From contig CAJTNC010000024.1 in the NCBI GenBank assembly GCA_910577955.1, positions 1 through 41,439 of the forward strand: 41,439 bases of DNA. Direction: 5' to 3'. How positions within the stretch are numbered: position 1 is the first letter of the stretch; the number at the start of each line of letters is the position of its first letter. Shown in pieces: positions 7,389 through 14,479 of the stretch. The notes below the pieces were generated by a model that was given only the letters and a program-made list of their open reading frames with translations, was not told the DNA's origin and ran no database searches. The position numbers and the translations under genes are program-made. Source of the DNA: an uncultured Lachnospiraceae bacterium (GTDB lineage Bacteria > Bacillota > Clostridia > Lachnospirales > Lachnospiraceae).

Positions 7389-8357
7389 TCAGCACTCTTC
7401 ACACGCAAGCAGCTCTTCCAAATTTCTCCATTCTCCTTTTTCAACCCCCGGAATGCAAGCGCTTTTCTCAATACACTCTTCGTATATTCTTATAAACTCA
7501 TTTAATTTGTCTTCTGATTTTGAAATGACAATCGATACCCTTACTGTATTTTTTCCGTCTTTTTCATGCTGCATATTCGCCGTACAATATTTTGAATAAA
7601 GTTTTTTATTTTTCAATCCCGACACTAATTGCGGCAGCGAAACAATATAAACACTCTTCCCCGTCCCATATACGGACACCAGTGTTTCATTCTCAAGTGT
7701 AACGCTCAGTCTATTATATATGGATAACTCCGACAGCATCGCAACCCCGACTATATCTTCCGCCTCCCGCACCGCATAACGCACGCTGACGCTCAAGCCG
7801 TAAAAGAGCGAAAGTCCCTCTTTCCATTTTGTCTTTACCGCCTGTATCACACCTGCAATTGTTTCTTCTGTTACAAAGTCCATTTTAATGTCGCTATGGA
7901 AACTTGCCGCCCCCTCGTTCATTAACTCTGAGATGTCGCTGCCGATATAATGAAAATCTTTAATCTTAGCTATGTTTTCTCCTCCGTTATAGACATGATC
8001 ACAGGCTATAGCCTCATCGATCCATCCATACAATGAACTTCCGCTCTCGCAGACGATTCCTTGTTCTCTGGCCGCAATTATGCCCGCATATTTGAAAACA
8101 TAATCCATTAGCTTGTTGTGTGCGGACTTTATAATATATTCATTCAATTTTGCTATCGACTTATGAGGCTCATCAAAAAACTTTCTGAATGCAAATAAAT
8201 CTTTCGAATACCTTGCGAACATATACAAATCATAGGCATCCTGATCCTGCCAGTAATTCCATATCTTTTTTTCTGCCTTTACCAGATTGATCGAGCCAAA
8301 TTCTAAATAGCTTACCGATTCAGGATTTTCACAGCCATAATATTTATCACTATTCAT
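7389..8357 (-). CDS. Unknown protein of the phosphoramidate cassette, possibly methyltransferase-like
   Basis: Protein of 322 residues that I do not recognise with confidence. The N-terminal third is alpha-helical and charged. A central stretch, FHYIGSDISELMN at about 140-152, resembles the glycine/acidic motif of SAM-dependent methyltransferases, followed by LFYGLSVSVRYAV and VYGTGKSVYIVSLP. No signal peptide or membrane span is seen. GGAG lies nine bases before the ATG, and the gene sits three bases after its upstream neighbour with tight coupling to the nucleotidyltransferase. In C. jejuni the phosphoramidate genes are accompanied by two methyltransferases, so a methylation role is a reasonable but weakly supported guess. 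Confidence 0.75.
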   Translation of the reverse strand: MNSDKYYGCENPESVSYLEFGSINLVKAEKKIWNYWQDQDAYDLYMFARYSKDLFAFRKFFDEPHKSIAKLNEYIIKSAHNKLMDYVFKYAGIIAAREQGIVCESGSSLYGWIDEAIACDHVYNGGENIAKIKDFHYIGSDISELMNEGAASFHSDIKMDFVTEETIAGVIQAVKTKWKEGLSLFYGLSVSVRYAVREAEDIVGVAMLSELSIYNRLSVTLENETLVSVYGTGKSVYIVSLPQLVSGLKNKKLYSKYCTANMQHEKDGKNTVRVSIVISKSEDKLNEFIRIYEECIEKSACIPGVEKGEWRNLEELLACEEC

Positions 8358-8360
8358 TTC

Positions 8361-8978
8361 TTACATCTCCCCATGACAATTAAACATTTCTTTTACTCTG
8401 TCGATATCTTTTTTCGCAAAATTTCCTTCCCTCTCAGGATGCCACATTGTTCCGTAAATCGGCAGTTTTTCATGACACACAGCCTCAATTATTCCGTCCG
8501 CAGACTGTGCCGCCGCTTTCAAACCGCAATCCGCCTTTAATTCTCTGCACGCCTGATTATGATAACTGTTTACTTCATAGTTTTCATTCCCCTCCCGCAC
8601 GACATGGCGAACTGCCGTATGTCCCTCCACATTCACCAGTTCGTTTCCGAAATAGCACAGGATAGACTGCATTCCGCGGCAAAAACCATAAAGAGGCACT
8701 TTATACTGCATGGCAAGCCGGATCAGTTCAGAGTCCATAGCATCACGCTCCGGGGCATTCCCACCGTATTCCACCATGCTGTTTCCTCCCGTCAAAACAA
8801 TTCCATTAGGCCGCAGATTTTGAATAAGGCTCTCTGCCAGTTCTGCCTTATTCGGCACAGGCACAGGCAAAAACCCGCATGTATGGATAAATTCTGCTAT
8901 TCTCTGATCCGCACAGTCACGCCTTTCATGGTAACTTTCAATTATCTCCACCCGCTGTGTATAGATAACAGTCCTCAT
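8361..8978 (-). CDS. Class I glutamine amidotransferase-like hydrolase, candidate gamma-glutamyl-CDP-amidate hydrolase
   Basis: Protein of 205 residues of the peptidase C26/GATase-1 fold. The nucleophile elbow is GFCRGMQ with Cys100; the remaining triad is His180 and Glu182 in WHPERE; the oxyanion segment is VLTGGNSM at 61-68. Its length fits a stand-alone hydrolase rather than an amidotransferase fused to a synthase. In C. jejuni, Cj1417 of this family splits gamma-glutamyl-CDP-amidate to glutamate and cytidine diphosphoramidate, and the GFCRGMQ/WHPERE context is the same type. A general gamma-glutamyl-GABA hydrolase is the alternative, made less likely by the neighbours. The ATG has GGGAGAG upstream and overlaps the previous stop by four bases. 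Confidence 0.85.
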   Translation of the reverse strand: MRTVIYTQRVEIIESYHERRDCADQRIAEFIHTCGFLPVPVPNKAELAESLIQNLRPNGIVLTGGNSMVEYGGNAPERDAMDSELIRLAMQYKVPLYGFCRGMQSILCYFGNELVNVEGHTAVRHVVREGNENYEVNSYHNQACRELKADCGLKAAAQSADGIIEAVCHEKLPIYGTMWHPEREGNFAKKDIDRVKEMFNCHGEM

Positions 8979-9739
8979 ATTTCTCTCCCTGCATTGCTCT
9001 CTGAAATTCCGCTAATATTATGTCTGCTGTTTTCAATCCCCATCAAAGCAATGTGTTTTAAAACAGGGTGGATAATATAATACGTTTCCGCCCTCTTCTG
9101 CCCCTGTCCCTCACTTGTCAAACCGCCTTCTCTTAAATATTTCTCCAGCACCTCCACCAATACTCTGGAACGGATATACGGTTCATAGATATAATCAATA
9201 TTCACATCCTGCTCGGGTATGCCGAAAGTATCCTGTGTAATTATCTCTCCCTCATCGATCTTTTCATTTAAAAATATTGCCGCAGCCCCGAAAATCCCCT
9301 CCTGCAAATAACTATAATAAGCAGTCGTGCTGCCTCTGTACCGGGGCAGGATCCCTGCATGTACATGGATATATTTTTTATTCATCTGGAATAAATGCGG
9401 TTTCAATATATATCCGCCATATCCGGAATAAATCAGATATTTCTGTTCAAGCTTTTTTATAACTTCTTCCATCTGCGGCGAGTTTATGTCCTTCGTCTCG
9501 ACAAGCAGATATGCTATACCGGCTTGTTTCAGTGAATATAATATAGGAATATCGATATCAAAATACTTCTGTCTTTTACTGTTTTCTTGATAACCGCAGG
9601 CCTCCTTCTGCATTTCAGCAATATCATCAGAATACACAACGCATACTTTCGGATACTTCTCTTCATGGATCATGCTCTGCAGATACGCTTTTGAACGCGC
9701 CGTATCGGATGCCAATAATGCGAACTCCTCCAATATCAT
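8975..9739 (-). CDS. Formyltransferase-family protein (methionyl-tRNA formyltransferase-like fold)
   Basis: Protein of 254 residues. The block HVHAGILPRYRGSTTAYYSY (125-144) and FLNEKIDEGEII (156-167) is the formyl_trans_N catalytic core. Of the usual Asn-His-Asp catalytic set, His127 and Asp162 are present, but the Asn position is His125, which is unusual and could change the chemistry. Such enzymes move a formyl group from N10-formyltetrahydrofolate to an amine, as in formamido-sugar synthesis. It is too short and too diverged to be Fmt itself. The ATG at 9739 is preceded by AGGAGGGG. It overlaps the next gene by four bases, so it is co-translated within the phosphoramidate cassette. The acceptor is unknown. 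Confidence 0.8.
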   Translation of the reverse strand: MILEEFALLASDTARSKAYLQSMIHEEKYPKVCVVYSDDIAEMQKEACGYQENSKRQKYFDIDIPILYSLKQAGIAYLLVETKDINSPQMEEVIKKLEQKYLIYSGYGGYILKPHLFQMNKKYIHVHAGILPRYRGSTTAYYSYLQEGIFGAAAIFLNEKIDEGEIITQDTFGIPEQDVNIDYIYEPYIRSRVLVEVLEKYLREGGLTSEGQGQKRAETYYIIHPVLKHIALMGIENSRHNISGISESNAGREI

Positions 9740-9741
9740 CT

Positions 9742-10308
9742 TTACCCCTCCTGACAAATGCCATATCTGTCTGCCAGCAATTTAAAAATCTCTAATTCCC
9801 GCATGATAATTCTTCCCAAATGCTCCTTAGACGACACCCCCAGCTTATTTTGTATGGACAGCAAGGTATCGTCTAACTTTAATAAACAGCTATAATACTT
9901 CAAACAATGGGTTCGGTCATACATAGAAATCAAACAGTCCGCAAACAGCAAATAGCATTCATATTCTTCAAATCCCGCATTTTCTGAAGGTTTCCAATTC
10001 CCGTCATAATTCGTGTATATCCGCTTCCGAACTTCGAAGCTTTTTACATAATTGTTGACAGCACATATCGTCTCCTCATCATTGTGTCCGCAATCCAATT
10101 GATACAAAATTTCTCTTAAATTCCGCTGCGTGGGACTGCCATCCTTCCCGGCCGTTTCCGATACGCATTCTCCCGTCTTTTTATTCTGCTCCAGATAAAC
10201 TTTTCTTGAACCCAGATATTTGCTTATAAAAGACAGTCCCTCATAATCGCTGTACATATATGTCTGTTTACTGTACAAGTTGTTATCCGTAATATACTTA
10301 TATGACAT
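9742..10308 (-). CDS. Unknown 188-residue protein of the phosphoramidate cassette
   Basis: Not recognised. The N-terminus is rich in Tyr and Ser (MSYKYITDNNLYSKQTYMYSDYE), and the C-terminal half is predominantly helical (CYLLFADCLISMYDR, then YYSCLLKLDDTLLSIQNKL). No catalytic motif, signal peptide or membrane span is visible. GGAG lies seven bases before the ATG. The start lies 11 bp inside the kinase gene and the stop is two bases before the formyltransferase ATG, so it is almost certainly translated with them. This placement suggests an accessory or partner protein, but that is inference. Confidence 0.7.
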   Translation of the reverse strand: MSYKYITDNNLYSKQTYMYSDYEGLSFISKYLGSRKVYLEQNKKTGECVSETAGKDGSPTQRNLREILYQLDCGHNDEETICAVNNYVKSFEVRKRIYTNYDGNWKPSENAGFEEYECYLLFADCLISMYDRTHCLKYYSCLLKLDDTLLSIQNKLGVSSKEHLGRIIMRELEIFKLLADRYGICQEG

Positions 10309-10825
10309 ATCCCCGCTCCGTCAGATAATTCATAATTTTATTCACCGCATATGAAACATTTTCAGTTTCTGTATCGATTACGATATCGCTGTTGCACGGC
10401 TCCTCAAAGGTATCATTTGTTCCGTTAAAGTGTTCTAACTTCCCCTGTTCGCACAGACTGTACAATCCCTTAACATCCCGCCTAGCGCATAGTTTCTGAT
10501 CCGCCTTTACATAAACCTCTATGTAATACTCTCCAAAAAATTCTCTGAATTGCTCTCTGATCTCCTCATACGGACAGACCAACGCATAGAGAACGCTTAT
10601 TCCGCTGTCAATCAAATAGTGGCCGGCCATCCGGTTCACGCTTCCCATCTTTATGCGTTCTTCCTTGCTGTGCCCAAAAATATTCCCTACCAGCCTCCTG
10701 CTGTCGTCTCCGTCAATGATACTGACAGCCGTTCCATTTTTCCTCAAAGCATCGGCCACAGCGTTTGCCAGCGTACTTTTCCCACTCCCGCTGATACCGG
10801 TAAATAACATGACAAACTGTTTCAT
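10298..10825 (-). CDS. APS-kinase-family protein, candidate CDP-phosphoramidate kinase
   Basis: Protein of 175 residues. Walker A is GISGSGKST at 10-18; the substrate-binding DGD is 38-40; RDVKGLY and a FEEP-type C-terminal motif complete the adenylylsulfate kinase pattern. The usual APS kinase phosphorylates the 3'-OH of adenylylsulfate. In C. jejuni a homologue (Cj1415) instead phosphorylates cytidine diphosphoramidate. No sulfate-assimilation gene is present here, and the other three phosphoramidate-pathway families are adjacent, so the latter role is favoured. The sequence is fairly CysC-like, so sulfate activation for glycan sulfation remains possible, though no sulfotransferase is seen. 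The ATG follows GGAGGAAGGGG. A second, broken kinase fragment lies at 6224-6500. Confidence 0.85.
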   Translation of the reverse strand: MKQFVMLFTGISGSGKSTLANAVADALRKNGTAVSIIDGDDSRRLVGNIFGHSKEERIKMGSVNRMAGHYLIDSGISVLYALVCPYEEIREQFREFFGEYYIEVYVKADQKLCARRDVKGLYSLCEQGKLEHFNGTNDTFEEPCNSDIVIDTETENVSYAVNKIMNYLTERGYVI

Positions 10826-10859
10826 CCCCTTCCTCCCAAAGGCCGCATGGCTCTTTCTG

Positions 10860-13214
10860 TTACCGTATTTTTACAACCTGCTTCTTCTGGCAGTCCATTA
10901 AGATCCTTCCGCATCGGCTCCATTCGACAAAATTTTTTTCTCCGGCCCCGATCACCGCCGGAATTCCCGTCTCCGCGCATCGTATAGCCATATGGGAATT
11001 TGCTCCTCCGAACTGCGTTACTAACCCGCTAATGCCTTTTGTAAAAAGAAAATCATATCCCGGATCTGCCGCCCGGATAAATACTATCTTCCCCTGCAGT
11101 TCAGTTTTATCTCCCTCCAGCACTGCGGTATCCGCCACAATGCTTTTCTGCGTAATATAGTTCGGTTCCTCATGCAGCATCCGGAATGCATACACATCCT
11201 CCGGTTTTGCTAACACACTGGGAAGCCTGATCTGAACAGTTTTTGAATACTGGGCCTTATTTCCCTCAATATTTCGCAAAAAGATATCTTTCACATCCCC
11301 CGCATACAAGTCGGAATACAGCTGTTTCACTATGCAAATATCCAGATATGCCATATCTTCCCTTCCGATATCCACACGTTTACCCAATTCTTCTATCAGC
11401 TGCAATATTTTGCTTACCGATTTAGTAAAGACAAATTTAATATACTCCCTTCCTTCTATGGCTTCCCTGATAAACGTTATCAACTCCTGCGCCGTAATCA
11501 ACAATCCATTTTGTTCGAGCTCTGTCTGAATGCGCTGCATTTCCCGATCGGAAAACAGCTTGTCACTCCTTTTTTCAGATGCTTCCTCTAAAAAAGTTCT
11601 CTCAATACTCCCCTGCTTTCCAAAATATGTTTCAAACGCTTCGTCGTACCGTTTCGATGCAATATCATATGTGCCTGGCCGAACATGCCCATATTCCTCC
11701 AGAAAATCATCCCTCGACCATTCTCCCGAATAATACTTTTCCAGATCGCGCCTCATCCTTTTACTGACTGTCTCCAAAGAATTCATATAATCATCATACT
11801 TATCCCTGCTTATGATTCCCATATCCGTCAGAGAACGCAAAAACTGTACCGCAATAAAAGCCGCTCTGGCAACTCCCGCAAAGGGCAGGGTTCCATAGGC
11901 CTTGCATTCCTCGATCAGCCAATAGATTTTATCTATAATGGAAATATCCGATTCTACTATCCGGCAATAGTTTTCTTCTAAAATTTTTATTTTTTCTATA
12001 TCTTTCTTATATAAACCTGTTTCCGGACTTATGATACTGTTTGTCAATTCCAACAATGAAAATTCTATTCGCGTAATTTCATTTTCATTAAAACCATGTT
12101 CCAGAAGCTTCCGCAGCTTATCCCGTATCCCAAAATAATAGCAGGAAAAAACTATCTCAAATTCCACTTTGTCGTGGTACCTTGGATATTTTTTTAACCT
12201 GTCCAGATAATAATCAACCAGCTTTTCCGCTATACCGGTATGCAGTTTCTTCGGAACAAATGAATTGAACGTGATTCTCGTATCTATATACGGAACACCG
12301 CAAAAAGAAACCATCAGCGGATGCATCGTCAAATCGCGATATCCGTAATCAAATCTCTGATGCGCCCAGACATTATCCGTAATCAGCTCTTTATATAATG
12401 AAATAGACAACTTTTTAGGGCGGATGCCAAGAATCTCCGCGGGATTCCAATCCGGCATAACGCCAAAACAGGCTGTGTGCCCCAGCAAAAACGGATGCCG
12501 CGCAGAGAGCTTCTTTACTTTTTTATAAATACGATTTATTGACGGAGCGATGCTCACTTTCTCCTGATCCTGCCTGCTGCCCCCTGCAATAGGCCGAACT
12601 TGAAAAATATAAATTGTCCCGTCAGATGAAATGGCAAATTCTATATCCAATGCGGGATTATCCAAAACCCTTTCTATGTCTCCGCATATGTCGAGCAGCT
12701 CTTTTATCTCCAAATCATCTACCGGCACATCGCTGAATTTGTATCTCACATATGTCTGCACCGAATTGGATACACCGCCTGTCACGACTGTTGAATCTCC
12801 GCCGTCACTGAAATTTACTATGTAATAGTCCGCCAAGGTATCCATATCCGCTGTGAGTACCACGCCCGCTCTGCTTATATCCGACAGCATCGGCTGAATC
12901 AATACTTCCTCACCCTGCTGGCTGTCATATGAACGAAATACTTTTTCCACCGCCTCTTTTAGCGTATCCTGCAGCGGCTTCACATGCAGCACGGACTCAA
13001 ATTTTCCTGCATTGGAACACTCCGCTCTATCTTCCATTCTTGAAGATGAGCGTACGATCAGTTCCTTCCCCTCCGCAAATGCAGCTATCTCATCCATAAT
13101 TTTTGACGGTTCATCTTCCCACCTATCTCTGTAAACAATATAAACAGGCAGGATATTGAGTGAGGGCATCTGTCCATGCAAATATTTCAGCATTTCTGCT
13201 TTCGTATATTTCAT
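10860..13214 (-). CDS. PEP-synthase/PPDK-like enzyme, candidate L-glutamine kinase
   Basis: Protein of 784 residues. The N-terminal ATP-grasp (PPDK_N) domain at about 1-220 is shown by ELIVRSSSRMED, NAGKFESVL, EEVLIQPML and FQVRPIAGG. A long helical middle (about 220-660) follows, then a PEP-utiliser swivelling domain with phosphocarrier His741 in GGANSHMAIR. There is no C-terminal PEP-binding TIM barrel, so it is not a true PEP synthase. This layout and length match C. jejuni Cj1418, which uses ATP to phosphorylate the side-chain amide of L-glutamine, the first step of phosphoramidate synthesis. Rifampin phosphotransferase has similar parts and is the main alternative; the neighbouring genes argue for glutamine kinase. 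GAGGGGGAAAGG precedes the ATG. Confidence 0.85.
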   Translation of the reverse strand: MKYTKAEMLKYLHGQMPSLNILPVYIVYRDRWEDEPSKIMDEIAAFAEGKELIVRSSSRMEDRAECSNAGKFESVLHVKPLQDTLKEAVEKVFRSYDSQQGEEVLIQPMLSDISRAGVVLTADMDTLADYYIVNFSDGGDSTVVTGGVSNSVQTYVRYKFSDVPVDDLEIKELLDICGDIERVLDNPALDIEFAISSDGTIYIFQVRPIAGGSRQDQEKVSIAPSINRIYKKVKKLSARHPFLLGHTACFGVMPDWNPAEILGIRPKKLSISLYKELITDNVWAHQRFDYGYRDLTMHPLMVSFCGVPYIDTRITFNSFVPKKLHTGIAEKLVDYYLDRLKKYPRYHDKVEFEIVFSCYYFGIRDKLRKLLEHGFNENEITRIEFSLLELTNSIISPETGLYKKDIEKIKILEENYCRIVESDISIIDKIYWLIEECKAYGTLPFAGVARAAFIAVQFLRSLTDMGIISRDKYDDYMNSLETVSKRMRRDLEKYYSGEWSRDDFLEEYGHVRPGTYDIASKRYDEAFETYFGKQGSIERTFLEEASEKRSDKLFSDREMQRIQTELEQNGLLITAQELITFIREAIEGREYIKFVFTKSVSKILQLIEELGKRVDIGREDMAYLDICIVKQLYSDLYAGDVKDIFLRNIEGNKAQYSKTVQIRLPSVLAKPEDVYAFRMLHEEPNYITQKSIVADTAVLEGDKTELQGKIVFIRAADPGYDFLFTKGISGLVTQFGGANSHMAIRCAETGIPAVIGAGEKNFVEWSRCGRILMDCQKKQVVKIR

Positions 13215-13227
13215 ATTCCTTTCCCCC

Positions 13228-14457
13228 TCAATAATACCTTCCGAAAATATAATGACGATATCCCGTTATTCCCATTTCCTTTAGCTGGCGTCCGATCTCT
13301 CTGTCGTAACTGCTTGTAATAACAATGAAAGAATTATCGTCCATATCCTCCTTCAGATTATCGGGACATCTGATAGGAATCCCCTTAAAATCAGTTCCCC
13401 ACTTTTCTTTGTTGTTATCATAAATTGCCACAATATTGCACTTTTTCCCGTACAATTCTACAAACACATCACAGGCATGTCCCCCTCCGAAAAGAAAAAA
13501 GTCCTTTCCCTGTCCGGCATGAAAAATATCCGTGTAAGCCGAAAAATCAAATTCCTGCCACGGAATATCGGGCTCGATGACATTTTCCAGATATTTTGCT
13601 TTTCTTCTGCTGATATCCGGAAGTTCCATATAATTTCCGTATGTATTTTCCAGAATGCGATGCCACCCCTTAGGCGCCGGAACTTTCAAATATTCAAAAT
13701 CGAGATAAACAACTTCCTCATAATCTTCTCTGTATACATTATAATAATTTTTTCCGTACTTCCTGTCCGGTGCCCCCCCGAGGCACAACATACCGGTTCT
13801 TCTGGTCTCCTGCGAATTGCAGGCCTGCACGGCATCCTCAAACTTTCTGTTCAGCCATGCAAAAGATCTGGTCCTGCACAGAAAAGCCGCCCAACATTTC
13901 GCAAGATTCCATTTCCAAACTTTATCCTCATAATGCCTGTAAAATACTTTTCCATAAACCCATGCATGACATAAATAATGATAATGTGCTACTTTTTCAG
14001 TCTGTTTCAGCCATTTTTCCTCATCGTCACCTACGTTATCCAACGGAAAGATGTCCACCCAGATGCCGAGATTACAAGGCTTTCCCGCATCCCCTTTGAA
14101 AAACATCGTCCCTTTGCTGTTGCGCAATTTCCCAAAGCCAACAAAAAAATTTTTCTCTGTATCCGTCGTCTGAAACTCAAAGGGATACTGAAATTCATCC
14201 GCCGCTATACTGACCAGCTTTTGATAATCTTCTCTGGGCATGCATATATCCATGTCCAAGTCCCACGGGATAAATCCTTTATGGCGGACAGCCCCCAGCA
14301 GCGTCCCGCAGGACACAAAAAACTTCAGTCCGTGTTTTTCACAGACCTCCGCCAGTTTTTCATATGTCTCCAGTTCCAACGACCACAGCCTCTTCTGCTC
14401 TTCCGATATATAGAAACCGCATCGTGTCTCCGGTTCCATAAACCTTTCTCTTTCCAT
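13228..14457 (-). CDS. LicD-family phosphotransferase with C-terminal Rossmann-like module
   Basis: Protein of 409 residues. The LicD core at 51-70 reads GTLLGAVRHKGFIPWDLDMD, with metal-binding Asp66, Asp68 and Asp70. LicD proteins of the nucleotidyltransferase fold move phosphocholine from CDP-choline to surface glycans. The C-terminal 90 residues are a separate module starting FLFGGGH and containing YDNNKEKWG, PDNLKEDMDD and KEMGI, which recurs in five other proteins of the island. Lying directly downstream of CDP-phosphoramidate-type genes, it may transfer phosphoramidate instead of phosphocholine (inference). The ATG at 14457 follows GAGGG. A G7 tract (13773-13779) lies inside the gene; slippage there would cut off the second half. 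Confidence 0.85.
   Translation of the reverse strand: MERERFMEPETRCGFYISEEQKRLWSLELETYEKLAEVCEKHGLKFFVSCGTLLGAVRHKGFIPWDLDMDICMPREDYQKLVSIAADEFQYPFEFQTTDTEKNFFVGFGKLRNSKGTMFFKGDAGKPCNLGIWVDIFPLDNVGDDEEKWLKQTEKVAHYHYLCHAWVYGKVFYRHYEDKVWKWNLAKCWAAFLCRTRSFAWLNRKFEDAVQACNSQETRRTGMLCLGGAPDRKYGKNYYNVYREDYEEVVYLDFEYLKVPAPKGWHRILENTYGNYMELPDISRRKAKYLENVIEPDIPWQEFDFSAYTDIFHAGQGKDFFLFGGGHACDVFVELYGKKCNIVAIYDNNKEKWGTDFKGIPIRCPDNLKEDMDDNSFIVITSSYDREIGRQLKEMGITGYRHYIFGRYY
13338..13405. repeat. Direct repeat, copy B (matches 6523-6591)
   Basis: In-frame coding copy within the LicD C-terminal module, around residues 353-375. It is about 90% identical to the frameshifted copy A at 6523-6591, in the same orientation. 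Confidence 0.8.
13773..13779 (-). repeat. G7 homopolymer tract inside the LicD gene
   Basis: Seven consecutive C's on the plus strand read as G7 in the gene, encoding parts of LGGAP near residues 226-230. A one-base slip would truncate LicD before its C-terminal module. The length is borderline for frequent slippage. Confidence 0.5.
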
Positions 14458-14479
14458 ATTTCCCTCATTCCACAATTTT

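Noticed and set aside
10298..10825. APS kinase for sulfate assimilation
   Set aside because: No sulfurylase, PAPS reductase or sulfotransferase is present; the three other phosphoramidate-pathway families are adjacent. Kept only as an alternative.
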